Below are positions 1 to 10,074 of a stretch of 64,000 nt of DNA, one piece after another. This DNA comes from Vibrio pomeroyi (GTDB lineage: Bacteria; Pseudomonadota; Gammaproteobacteria; Enterobacterales; Vibrionaceae). The notes below the pieces were generated by a model that saw only the letters and a list, made by a program, of their open reading frames with translations, searched no databases and had not been told where the DNA came from. The stretch's first letter is position 1. Each line of letters begins with the position of its first letter. Both the position numbers and the translations under genes were made by a program. The stretch covers positions 682,001 to 746,000 of the forward strand of contig CP090855.1 of the NCBI GenBank assembly GCA_041879425.1, read 5' to 3'.

Positions 1-3000
1 ATGAAATATAGTTGTCTTCATCGCCGACAACATCTTGCGTTACTAAGTTTGCTGCGTCAGCGACAGGTTCAACCGTGATCGTCACTACGGTCGTTTCATC
101 TTGTGTATCCGTTTCAGTCACACAATCCGCTTCATCGGTAATATTGGCCGTTACCGTTAAGGTAATTTCACCACTGTAGTGTTCTGGTGGTGTCACCAAC
201 ACATCACTCAAGCGGCTAGGATCGGTTACCGTCCAAGTACCATTGCCGTTATCAACCAACAAGCCAGTATCTGTGGGGCTTTCCGACAGTGTCACGCCAT
301 TTGATACTGTGATGGTCAGAGAGTTAACTGTCTCTTTACCAGTAGCGCTGTTGCCTTCCCCCGTAATTAACTGGCCTTCTTCAACGCTATCTCCAAGAAC
401 AAGCTCAAGATTAAGATCCGTAGTGATGTCTTCTTGGATTGTTGTCGAATCCGTTGCAACCGTAATGTCATCGACAACAGGTAGCACTTGAATGCTGATC
501 GTTTGATTTGTCGTGACTGTGTCACCATTACATGGTGAGGTTTCGACCGTCTCTATCGTGAAATCAATGCACCCTGCAAAGTCTTCATCTAACCCAGTTA
601 GCGTTAACTTCGATAGACCATCAGCAGTAATCGAGTAACCGACCACTTCACCAGCTGCATCATATTCAGCAATAACACCTTCCCCTGAAATCTCGACGCC
701 TTCAGGCAGAGAGTCAGCTGGAATATAGAAAGAGATCGTGTTGTCTGGGTCACTGGCAACATCAGTATTTAATAAACCCGTTAGATCGATATCTTCACCT
801 TCTGGCGTTTTAATATCGCCATCCGGTTGGATTGGACTTGGTGGGCCAACAGGATCACAAGAGCCGCCCCCGCCGTCATGACCTGTAATCTGAATTTGGA
901 ATGAGGTGTCAATGTATTTCGAATCTTCACCATCAATGACACGAGCGCGCACCACAATATCTAACACAGGGGTGTCACTTGGGCTGGAGATCGTCATGCC
1001 ACTCAGAATTTCTTGAGCCAGTTCTTGGATAGAATCACTCGTCAGGCCGTTCGCCGAGATAATCCAGTTTCCTGAAATATCTTGAGCAGCTCCGTTAGGG
1101 TGGTCGATAATCAAAGAGTACCCATCAGGTACATCGATCAAGATATAATCTAAGTACTCTGAGCCATCCATATCAGCATCAACAAAAGTAACCGCGTCTG
1201 ACACGTTGACCGGAGAACCGTCATCACTGGTGTACAGCTGACCCGAACTTTCTAAACGTGTATCTGACTCGACCCTCGCATCAACGGTAACACTAATGGA
1301 TCCCGAGATATCTTTTACATCGGTCGCGCCCGTTGGCGACGTATCAGTCACTTCATAAGTAATTGGGATTGAGAACGTGCCGCTCAAATCTTCCGTTGCC
1401 GTTACCGACAATCTGCCGCTGTTTAAAAGCTCAGATAATGTAGGCGTCGTGCTATCCAATAGGGTTTCTAAATCCAAACCTGAAGCAGGAACGGCAATCA
1501 CACTGCCATCGAAGTAGAGAGTCAGGTCAGAAGGAAGGCTATCAATCACATACCCCGTTAAAGACTCACTGCCGTCAACATCTTGATTCACAGATGGCTC
1601 AAGGTTCAAGCCAATTTGGCTATCTTCAATACCTTGCGTGCTCACCGTTTGACCATCTTCTTGATCGACAACAGGCGCTAACTCCACCTTCAAAGTCATC
1701 GGGAATTCGTCCGAATCACCGTCAGATTCAGTTGAGATAGCAATAACGGTAAGTTCCAGTTCCCCACTGAAATCAGTAACTGGCTTAAGATACAAATCAT
1801 TCAATTGTGCATTAGAGACTTGGAATACTGCGCCAGTAACATCATCGATATAAGCAATCGTCAGTGACACTGGTTCACCCAGAGCATCCACCAGCAAAGT
1901 GCCTTCAGGGATGTTGGTCAGGAGTATGTTGATCTCTTCTGAAACGTCGTCGTCTGAGGTTTGAACAACAAAGTCGAGTCGAATCAAACCATCTTCATTG
2001 AGAACAGATTGATTGCTGATGACTTTGGTATCGCTATCATATTCCCAGTGCGCATTACCTCCGTCCACGACAACAGGCTCATCCACCACACCTTTGAGGA
2101 AAATATTGATGGTTTTAGTATCGCTAAGCGCAGTCACATTAACAGGGTCTAACGAGTCAATTGTCGATTCATAAGAAACGGCAGTCACGTTAATGAATAG
2201 GTCTTCCGTAAAGGAGCTGATGTCTTCTTTTGGTATTAAATAAGCGGTGCCGTTCTCTATCGCTTCAGCAGAAACGAGATAAGTATTAGGACCAATTAGG
2301 TCAAACAATCCACCTTGAATCGCCCAGCCGTCTTGCACTTCAATCTGATAACTTAAAGATTCAGAACCATCGGTATCAGTCAACGCACCATTGATTACGT
2401 TCTTTAAGAAGATATTTTCATCTTCAAGACCTTTGTAATCTTTAACAGATAAAATGGGAGTGTCCGCATCCGGTGAGATCTCAACGACTACAGTATTAAC
2501 AATATCGGCAGTTCTATCATCTGGATCCGCAAAGGTATTTCCTGCTTCAGTCGCAATCGCAGTAATTTCAAATTCAAATCGACCCGCTAAATTTTCATCA
2601 GCTCTGATTTCCATTTTGTCGATTTGATTCTGAGTGTACTCCTTACCCTCTTTGACGGCATTTCCGTTCAAGGTGATATTCAGACCATCTGGAATACCAC
2701 TTATCGTATAAGTTAGTGTTTCCGACGAATCTTGGTCAACGAGTTGAGCGGTAATATCGAGCTTGATAGGGTCGGCGTCATCTTCGACGGATTGGTAGGT
2801 AAATACAGAATCTGACCAATCCGGGGCATCAGCGACGGGTAAAACAGAAACAGCAACATCAGCGGTCAATTCTTTTGGCACCGTATCGGTACTAATGATC
2901 GCGTTGATCGCCAAAATAACCGTCGACGTGGTATTGGATTCATGCAGTGCTGGACGATAGGTCAACTGTCCATTTGGGCCAGTAAACTGGCTATCAATTG

Positions 3001-6000
3001 CAGCCAATTGACTTCCAGACAAAGTTACCTTGCCGTCTACAACTTGAAGCAATACGCCATCAAGGTACAAGCTACCACCGTTTAACGATGCTTCGGAGAA
3101 CTCGATAGCCGTAACGGTTTCGCTTTGGTCTATATCTCCGGTTGAAACACTGACTACAATAATCGCGTCGTTATCTTCTGTGGTTTCTGAGTCTTCATAA
3201 CGGATAAAACCTTCGTTATCGTCCAACACAAGCTCAGCGTTACTAATAACTTCATCGCCATCGGCATCTCGCACCAAATAGTCAATGTCATCGACGATTT
3301 TGGGATCGGCAGGGTCAGTCGTTACATTCGGGTTCGTCGTTAGTTGGTAGCTACCATCTGATGAGAGAGTAAACTGGCCGTATACGCTACCACTGTCAAA
3401 ATCGTTGATGAGATCAATAGTTATTGGAGTATCAGCATCTACAAAGGTGTAGATAGTACCGCGATAATCGAAACTGATAATGGTGGCACCATCAGCACCA
3501 GCAAACTCTTCCGTTAAAAACTGTCCGCTAAGATTGTCGCCTTCCACCAACTCAATAGAACCACTTCGCGCAGTTGGAACTGCGTCAGTTACGTTTACAG
3601 AATAAATAGCGGGATTAGAGCTATCGCCGTCGACATCTGTGACAACCAATTCAAAATTCACAGCAAGGTTATTTTCACTGTCACCCGTGGCATGATCGAG
3701 CGGTCCATAAAGGTTAAACTCGGTAGTGCCATCGTTATTAAAGCGAATTCGGAAGATATCGTTACCCGACGAGTCTTGCGCGTAATACCAACCATCGGCA
3801 TTCACTTCCTGTAAGGAGATCGCTCGCCCGCCACTGGTGTAACCCAGAGCATCAAATGCATCGATATTAATTGATACGGAAGCAATATCGTCTGAGCCTT
3901 GAATAATGGATATTGATGGACTCGAGTCTTCAGTACCTGCTTGTTCGTTGTCACCAATGAGTCCATCTTCATCAACAGATATGCTGCCTACAATTGAGAA
4001 TGCTGGGTCTTTACCATCGTATATTTTAATGTCTGATTCTTGTATGGAACGTGAGCCATCAGAATCAATAACGACAACCGTTGTTGGTATATTCAATTCG
4101 GTATCTTTTAACCCAGTGCCATGGTCAATAGAACGATATAGATCAATCTCAACGGCAACCGTACCGGAAGCATTGGCTTCTAGGAAATAGTCCGAAGGTA
4201 GACGAATCTGCATAATGACATCGCCATTACTCAATATCGCATCGAAACTGCCATCGCCATTATCTCTCCAAGTTAAGGCTTCACCATTATGAGTAACGGC
4301 TTCCCTGTCGCCATCTAGAACCGCCTGACCGTTTGTCACATCAATACCAAGATAAACGATAGGATCATGTGACGCAGTGATATCCAAATTAACTAAAGCA
4401 CTTTGTTTTACGCCATCAGGGGTAGTATTGGCGATAGGGGTTTCAGACAATTCAACCGTGCCACTCCCGATGAATGGTTCACCACCATCAGTAATAGAGA
4501 CATTGAGATCTAGTTTGGTTTTATCGTTATCTGAATCACGAGCAGTAACTGTAAAAGGAAGAGAATCCGTACCATTAGTTTGGTCTAAGCCTTTGTAGAG
4601 TGTGAATACGTAATCCACACTGCTATCTAAATCATCTGATACCGGCGCGGCGAAACTCACAGTAAAGGCAACATCACCACCAGCGACTGGCCCTGCGTAG
4701 CCAGTCAATAATGTACCATCTTCAGAAACGGTGTAATAAATCTGCTCACCACCACTAAAGAGCTGAGGTTGATCGGCTAAATCAAAGAACACGCTATCTA
4801 AGTAATCACTACCAATCCCGATACTGAAAGTTCCGGTGCTACTCACCTCACCAACAGGATCGTTGCTTAGGTCAGACTCGTTAACTGAAGCAGTTGAATC
4901 GAGAATTAAACTCGGGTCATTACCATCCTCGATCACCCATGATATTTGACCATTTTCTAAAACAGTACCATCGGTATCTGTACCAATAATGTTTAACGGA
5001 ATCGTGAGTAAATCACTGGTAAGCACATGGTCTAGTGGGCGTTCAATCACCAACACGATATCGGCAAGTACATTATTCCCATCGACCGTTGTCGTCATTG
5101 AAAACGAGAATACATCCTCGTCACCTTGCTTGGCTGTAATAGTACGACCGTCAGCGCTGAGAGTGTAAGAGAGTGCCGTAGAATCGCCTCCCGAAGTAAT
5201 TCCTAGTGCTTCTAATTGTGCTACGGTTTCAGGACTAAATTGTATCGAGTCTGGGTCTGGATTATCCGAACCACCTAATATCGTAAATTGAGCGTTGATG
5301 GTTTGCGCTCCGGAGGTCACATCGACTTCCGTTACCGTTTTCGAATCATCCAATATCTGTCCTGCGGCACCATCTGTGATATCAATAGTCGCCGTGGCAG
5401 AGCCGAAATCACCACTGGAATCAGCGGCAACATAATTGAAAGTAACGGTATGGTCTTGGGTGTGGTCTAGGTTTCGATTGGCTTCAAAGGTCCACTGACC
5501 ATTGGCAAATACCGTTAATACACCATCACCTGTATTAAATACCGCAGGAGTTGCACCTGAAATATCCTTACTGACACCTCCCACTTCAACACTACTAATG
5601 GTCAACGCGGTATCAAGGTCAATATCGTTGCTCAGAACGTTACCTGATGATGTTTCACCTTCAACCATCGTGTAAGACTCATCGAACAACAAAGGCTCAG
5701 AATCTAAAATCGTAATAGGTAGTTCACCTAAAACTAGCTCAGTAGTTCCATCGTCATCAATTTGTAGACCTTCGATAATGATCGCCGTTTGAAGTAACTC
5801 TTCGCCAGCTTGTTGGTCAACCGCTTGAAAGAAGGTGATCTCAACGGTATCTCCGACAATTTTAGCTTCAAATACCAGTGTTCCATCGGTTCGTGTTGCT
5901 TTTAGTACTTGGCCGTCAGACTCCAATGCAATGGCAATAGATTGGCCTTGAGATGTGATACCTTCGGCAGAAACTTGGTTTGCACTAAAGGCAAACTCGT

Positions 6001-9000
6001 CAGCAAACTGAATATTGATATCAGCAACTTGGGTTTGATCTCCGAAGATCCCGACCGTGCTTTCAGAAAATGAGACTGAACCTGGCAGTATAATGCTTGG
6101 CATGTCATCGCTGACTTCATTACCAATCGAGTTCACAACTCTCGCATCGATAACCCACTCACTAGATGGGTCTAAGGTAGAGACATCGATATTCTCAACT
6201 AGCCAGCCACCAGACGCATCAACCACACCTTCAAAAGTCAGCGTTTGCGTACCATCATTGATCTCTATGTAGACAGGTAAACCTTCGGAAACATCGGTCG
6301 TTCCCTGCATGGTGGTTAAATCACCACTGCGAAAATCTAAGATGTTGAAACCAGATAAGGTATCAATATCGATAACAGGTGGAGCGGTATCAATTTGTCC
6401 TGTCGAATCAGTGCCCGTTGTTTCATTACCTGCAATATCAACAGTAACTGCTTCTACGGTAATGTTGCCATCCGCAAATGCAGACAGATCGACATCATCG
6501 ATGCTCCAAGCGCCCGCAACAACCACGGTTTGTAACGTGATAGACTGATTATTGCTATCGGTAACCGTGACGGTAATAGGTTGTCCATCTTCGACATTTT
6601 GTACAACACCTTGTAGGCGAACAGATTGAACTTCCTCGGTGTTGAGTATGTTGTCGGCATCATCAAATTCTGCTGTGATACTGGCTAGCGTATCTTTCAC
6701 TATGGTGTCGCTAGAAGTAGCAGTATTGCCTGCAACATCTGTAACAGTAGCTTCAACCGTTAGCGTACCTTCAGCGAAGACTGAATAGTCTTGACCGACT
6801 AATGTCCATTCACCACCAGTCACTGTCGCGGTATAATTTTCTGACTTACCATCAACATCGGTGATGGTGATTGATACTTCTTGGCCATCTTCAACGTTGG
6901 TCACCGTGCCAACTAATGCGCCATTACTGACCTCGGCAGAGTTGTAATACTCATCACCAAAACCATCAAAATCGACACTGATGTCCGCCAACGTATCTTT
7001 GACGATAGTATCGCTAGAAGTAGCAGTATTACCTGAGATGTCAGTAACTGTAGCCTCTACAGTCAAGATACCTTCTGCAAAACCCGAATAGTCTTGGCCG
7101 ACTAATGTCCATTCACCACCGGTGACTGTAGCGGTATAATTTTCTGACTTACCATCAACATCGGTGATGGTGATTGATACTTCTTGACCATTTTCAACAT
7201 TGGTCACCGTGCCAACTAATGTGCCATTACTGACCTCGGCAGAGTTGTAATACTCATCACCAAAACCATCAAAATCGACACTGATGTCCGCCAACGTATC
7301 TTTGACGATAGTATCGCTAGAAGTAGCAGTATTGCCTGCAACGTCCGTAACCGTTGCTTCAACCGTTAACGTACCTTCCGCGAAGGTTGAATAATCTTGG
7401 TCGACTAATGTCCATTCACCACCAGTCACTGTCGCTGTATAATTTTCTGACTTGCCATCAACATCGGTGATAGTGATAGAAACTTTCTGACCATCTTCAA
7501 CATTGGTCACCGTGCCAACCAAGGCGCCATTACTGACCTCGGTGGAGTTGTAATACTCATCACCAAAACCATCAAAATCGACACTGATATCCGCCAACGT
7601 ATCTTTGACGATAGTATCGCTAGAAGTAGCATTATTGCCTGCAACGTCAGTAACTGTAGCCTCTACAGTCAAGATCCCTTCGGCAAAACCCGAATAGTCT
7701 TGCCCTGTAAGTGTCCATTCTCCACCAGAAACTGTCGCGGTATAATTTTCTGACTTGCCATCAACATCAGTGATAATGATTGAAACTTCTTGGCCATCTT
7801 CAACATTGGTCACCGTGCCAACTAATGCGCCTTTACTGACCTCGGCAAAGTTGTAATACTCATCACCAAAACCATCAAAGTCCACGCTGATGTCCGCCAG
7901 CGTGTCTTTTAATATTGTGTCCAATGAAGTCGCCGTGTTTCCTGCGATATCCGTAACACTGGCTTTAACCGTTAATTCACCTTCAGCAAAACTAGAATAA
8001 TCTTGATCAGTAAGCGTCCATGTACCGCCTGAAACCGTTGTTGAATAATCTAAAGATGAGCCTGCACTATCAGTAATAGTAATAGAGATTGTTTGACCGT
8101 CTTCAACATTGCCAACAGTGCCAACCAACACACCATTCAGGACCTCTGTTTGGTTGTAAACCTCATCGTCAGATCCAGAGAACTCAACTCCAATCTCCAC
8201 TAACGTATCTTTAATAATGGTGTCAGTGGACGAAATAGTATTACCCGCTATGTCTGTAATACTCGCGACAACGGTCAACTCACCTTCCGCAAAGCCAGAA
8301 TAATCTTGGTCTTTTAAGCTCCATAAATTGCCTGAAACAACCGAGGTGTAGTCGACAGAAAAACCGTTACTATCAGTAATCGTTATATTTATCGCCTGAC
8401 CATCTTCAATATTGAATGTGGCACCGATAAGGGCACCCTTACTCACTTCACTTTGATTGTAATAGTTGTCACCGAAGCCATCGAACCGAACGAGAATTCT
8501 ATCCAGAGTATCTTTAACGATGGTGTCTGTAGCAGTGGTAGGGTTGCCAGCTATATCAATGGTGCTTGCGACTACAGTAAGTTCACCTTCTGCGAAGTTT
8601 GAGTAATCTTGATTTACTAATGTCCAACTGTCGCCAGACACAACTGTCGAATAATTTACGGATAAGCCTTCACTATCCGTTATTGTGATTGAGATTGTTT
8701 GCCCATCTTCGACATTTGAAACAGTACCAACCAAAGCACCATTATTTACTTCTAATTCATTATAAAATTCATCACCAAAGCCATCGAAGTCAACATCAAT
8801 ACTCGCAAGCGTATCCTTAACGATGGTGTCAGTCGCTGTGGCTGGGTTTCCGGCAATATCAATAGTGCTGGCGACGACGGTAAGTTCACCTTCGGCGAAA
8901 TTGGAGTAATCTTGATTTTCGAGCGTCCAGCTATTCCCAGAAACTACCGTTGAATAGCTTACTGACAGGCCTTCACTGTCTGTAATCGTGATTGAGATAG

Positions 9001-9820
9001 TTTGACCATCTTCAACATTGGCAACAGTACCGACAAGCACTCCGTTGGAAATTTCAAACTGGTTATAAAACTCATCGCCAAAACCATCAAAATCGACATC
9101 GATTGTGGCTAGGGTGTCTTTGATTGTAGAGTCGTTAGCAGTAATGCTATTGCCAAAGTCATCGGCGATGATCGCGTCGACTTTAAGATCGCCTTCCGCC
9201 AGCGAAGAAAGATCGACGCCGTTAACGACATAGGCTTCGTCATTTGTGATAGCGGTAGTAGTGACTGTGTTGCCATTAACATCTGTGATAGTTAGAACAA
9301 CGGTGCGTCCATCTCGAACATCAACGGCGGTACCCGTAATCGTGACAGCAGGTACTTCGAATTGGTTTTCGTAGCCATCTCCACCATCCAAAATATCGAC
9401 GGTTAATATTGCGCTCGGTAACAATACATCGAGCTCACCGTCGTTGGATGTTGTGTCTTCTTCAAAATATTCAGTCGGACGAGTGTCAAAACCCGCTTCT
9501 GCCAGCGTTTCTTCTAATGTAGAGCGAACATAGGCAATGAAAGAGGCACTGGCGCTAGGTTGATCATTGGCGGAGTTCTGTTGCTGAGGCGCGCTTTCGA
9601 TATTGTTGACAAGCTGAGTAACCACCTCTTCCAACTGTTGTTCTACAGCGGCTATTTGCGGTTCAGTGAGAGGTTGAGTTTGGTCCAAATTCTGAGGCTC
9701 AATGCTCACAACTTGCACACCTTCAACTTTGGGTTGCGATGCAGGTAATTGAAGCCAAGTACCATCAGGGAATACTTGCCAAACAACACCACCAACTTCG
9801 ATATATAAAATAGGATCCAT
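1..9820 (-). CDS. Giant RTX-type/T1SS repeat adhesin, N-terminal part (3' end outside window)
   Basis: An open frame of 3273 codons runs leftward from ATG 9820 (purine-rich RBS GGAAGAGG just upstream) with no stop before base 1, so the C-terminus, where a type I secretion signal would lie, is not seen. Residues 1-140 are a unique N-terminal region starting MDPILYIEVGG, without a Sec signal peptide. Residues about 150-1053 are Ig-like units, including eight exact 101-residue repeats with a FDGFGDE(Y/F)YN core and ITDVDGKS and AGN motifs. The rest is a series of longer units with DxDG and ITDG motifs resembling the T1SS-143/VCBS/cadherin-like domains of large Vibrio adhesins. Such proteins are normally exported by a type I (ABC) system and mediate attachment and biofilm; that role is inferred. 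No transporter genes lie on the visible side. Many aspartates suggest calcium binding. Confidence 0.85.
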   Translation of the reverse strand, partial: MDPILYIEVGGVVWQVFPDGTWLQLPASQPKVEGVQVVSIEPQNLDQTQPLTEPQIAAVEQQLEEVVTQLVNNIESAPQQQNSANDQPSASASFIAYVRSTLEETLAEAGFDTRPTEYFEEDTTSNDGELDVLLPSAILTVDILDGGDGYENQFEVPAVTITGTAVDVRDGRTVVLTITDVNGNTVTTTAITNDEAYVVNGVDLSSLAEGDLKVDAIIADDFGNSITANDSTIKDTLATIDVDFDGFGDEFYNQFEISNGVLVGTVANVEDGQTISITITDSEGLSVSYSTVVSGNSWTLENQDYSNFAEGELTVVASTIDIAGNPATATDTIVKDTLASIDVDFDGFGDEFYNELEVNNGALVGTVSNVEDGQTISITITDSEGLSVNYSTVVSGDSWTLVNQDYSNFAEGELTVVASTIDIAGNPTTATDTIVKDTLDRILVRFDGFGDNYYNQSEVSKGALIGATFNIEDGQAINITITDSNGFSVDYTSVVSGNLWSLKDQDYSGFAEGELTVVASITDIAGNTISSTDTIIKDTLVEIGVEFSGSDDEVYNQTEVLNGVLVGTVGNVEDGQTISITITDSAGSSLDYSTTVSGGTWTLTDQDYSSFAEGELTVKASVTDIAGNTATSLDTILKDTLADISVDFDGFGDEYYNFAEVSKGALVGTVTNVEDGQEVSIIITDVDGKSENYTATVSGGEWTLTGQDYSGFAEGILTVEATVTDVAGNNATSSDTIVKDTLADISVDFDGFGDEYYNSTEVSNGALVGTVTNVEDGQKVSITITDVDGKSENYTATVTGGEWTLVDQDYSTFAEGTLTVEATVTDVAGNTATSSDTIVKDTLADISVDFDGFGDEYYNSAEVSNGTLVGTVTNVENGQEVSITITDVDGKSENYTATVTGGEWTLVGQDYSGFAEGILTVEATVTDISGNTATSSDTIVKDTLADISVDFDGFGDEYYNSAEVSNGALVGTVTNVEDGQEVSITITDVDGKSENYTATVTGGEWTLVGQDYSVFAEGTLTVEATVTDVAGNTATSSDTIVKDTLASITAEFDDADNILNTEEVQSVRLQGVVQNVEDGQPITVTVTDSNNQSITLQTVVVAGAWSIDDVDLSAFADGNITVEAVTVDIAGNETTGTDSTGQIDTAPPVIDIDTLSGFNILDFRSGDLTTMQGTTDVSEGLPVYIEINDGTQTLTFEGVVDASGGWLVENIDVSTLDPSSEWVIDARVVNSIGNEVSDDMPSIILPGSVSFSESTVGIFGDQTQVADINIQFADEFAFSANQVSAEGITSQGQSIAIALESDGQVLKATRTDGTLVFEAKIVGDTVEITFFQAVDQQAGEELLQTAIIIEGLQIDDDGTTELVLGELPITILDSEPLLFDESYTMVEGETSSGNVLSNDIDLDTALTISSVEVGGVSKDISGATPAVFNTGDGVLTVFANGQWTFEANRNLDHTQDHTVTFNYVAADSSGDFGSATATIDITDGAAGQILDDSKTVTEVDVTSGAQTINAQFTILGGSDNPDPDSIQFSPETVAQLEALGITSGGDSTALSYTLSADGRTITAKQGDEDVFSFSMTTTVDGNNVLADIVLVIERPLDHVLTSDLLTIPLNIIGTDTDGTVLENGQISWVIEDGNDPSLILDSTASVNESDLSNDPVGEVSSTGTFSIGIGSDYLDSVFFDLADQPQLFSGGEQIYYTVSEDGTLLTGYAGPVAGGDVAFTVSFAAPVSDDLDSSVDYVFTLYKGLDQTNGTDSLPFTVTARDSDNDKTKLDLNVSITDGGEPFIGSGTVELSETPIANTTPDGVKQSALVNLDITASHDPIVYLGIDVTNGQAVLDGDREAVTHNGEALTWRDNGDGSFDAILSNGDVIMQIRLPSDYFLEANASGTVAVEIDLYRSIDHGTGLKDTELNIPTTVVVIDSDGSRSIQESDIKIYDGKDPAFSIVGSISVDEDGLIGDNEQAGTEDSSPSISIIQGSDDIASVSINIDAFDALGYTSGGRAISLQEVNADGWYYAQDSSGNDIFRIRFNNDGTTEFNLYGPLDHATGDSENNLAVNFELVVTDVDGDSSNPAIYSVNVTDAVPTARSGSIELVEGDNLSGQFLTEEFAGADGATIISFDYRGTIYTFVDADTPITIDLINDFDSGSVYGQFTLSSDGSYQLTTNPNVTTDPADPKIVDDIDYLVRDADGDEVISNAELVLDDNEGFIRYEDSETTEDNDAIIVVSVSTGDIDQSETVTAIEFSEASLNGGSLYLDGVLLQVVDGKVTLSGSQLAAIDSQFTGPNGQLTYRPALHESNTTSTVILAINAIISTDTVPKELTADVAVSVLPVADAPDWSDSVFTYQSVEDDADPIKLDITAQLVDQDSSETLTYTISGIPDGLNITLNGNAVKEGKEYTQNQIDKMEIRADENLAGRFEFEITAIATEAGNTFADPDDRTADIVNTVVVEISPDADTPILSVKDYKGLEDENIFLKNVINGALTDTDGSESLSYQIEVQDGWAIQGGLFDLIGPNTYLVSAEAIENGTAYLIPKEDISSFTEDLFINVTAVSYESTIDSLDPVNVTALSDTKTINIFLKGVVDEPVVVDGGNAHWEYDSDTKVISNQSVLNEDGLIRLDFVVQTSDDDVSEEINILLTNIPEGTLLVDALGEPVSLTIAYIDDVTGAVFQVSNAQLNDLYLKPVTDFSGELELTVIAISTESDGDSDEFPMTLKVELAPVVDQEDGQTVSTQGIEDSQIGLNLEPSVNQDVDGSESLTGYVIDSLPSDLTLYFDGSVIAVPASGLDLETLLDSTTPTLSELLNSGRLSVTATEDLSGTFSIPITYEVTDTSPTGATDVKDISGSISVTVDARVESDTRLESSGQLYTSDDGSPVNVSDAVTFVDADMDGSEYLDYILIDVPDGYSLIIDHPNGAAQDISGNWIISANGLTSDSIQELAQEILSGMTISSPSDTPVLDIVVRARVIDGEDSKYIDTSFQIQITGHDGGGGSCDPVGPPSPIQPDGDIKTPEGEDIDLTGLLNTDVASDPDNTISFYIPADSLPEGVEISGEGVIAEYDAAGEVVGYSITADGLSKLTLTGLDEDFAGCIDFTIETVETSPCNGDTVTTNQTISIQVLPVVDDITVATDSTTIQEDITTDLNLELVLGDSVEEGQLITGEGNSATGKETVNSLTITVSNGVTLSESPTDTGLLVDNGNGTWTVTDPSRLSDVLVTPPEHYSGEITLTVTANITDEADCVTETDTQDETTVVTITVEPVADAANLVTQDVVGDEDNYIS
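6661..9084 (-). repeat. Eight tandem 303-bp repeats in the adhesin gene
   Basis: The same codons (GAT GGT TTT GGC GAT or a close variant) recur at exactly 303-bp steps: 6661, 6964, 7267, 7570, 7873, 8176, 8479, 8782 and 9085. That is eight periods of 101 codons with no length change. The copies between 6661 and 7873 are nearly identical at DNA level, whereas those from 8176 to 9085 have diverged more. This pattern is typical of Ig-like adhesin repeats that expand and contract by recombination. Confidence 0.9.
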
Positions 9821-10074
9821 CCTAAACCTCTTCCTTACAAAAGCGCTGACCTTGAGTACATCAATTTACTCAATAAAAGGCTGGATAAATCAGCGAACTA
9901 TTTCTAATTAATACTAGCAAACAACAAATCATTAACAGTTAATTAATTATCACTAATACGCTGTAAAGTAAACCAATAGGCTGTGACTTGCATTCAGTTA
10001 TATCTATCGTCACAAAATACATTCAATGAATGTGTCATAATGTTGAAATTACTGGTTAAATTTCAAGGAATGTC
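9821..10074. promoter_or_regulatory. Divergent promoter region, adhesin / M3 peptidase
   Basis: This is the 254-bp gap between the leftward adhesin and the rightward peptidase. It is AT-rich. A perfect 15-bp palindrome (7+1+7, arm ACATTCA) lies at 10019-10033, followed by a CATAAT -10-like hexamer at 10036-10041. AAGGA precedes the peptidase ATG. The palindrome could be an operator for the peptidase promoter, but no regulator is identified. Confidence 0.35.

Noticed and set aside
6661..9084. The regular 303-bp repeats as a CRISPR or satellite array
   Set aside because: Units are far longer than CRISPR repeats, abut without spacers and stay in one reading frame as Ig-like protein domains.
243..9748. 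Several rightward frames of 60-94 codons opposite the adhesin gene
   Set aside because: They lie antisense to a continuous 3273-codon frame with clear repeat structure, have no ribosome-binding sites and read as translated complement of Thr/Asp/Ser-rich codons.
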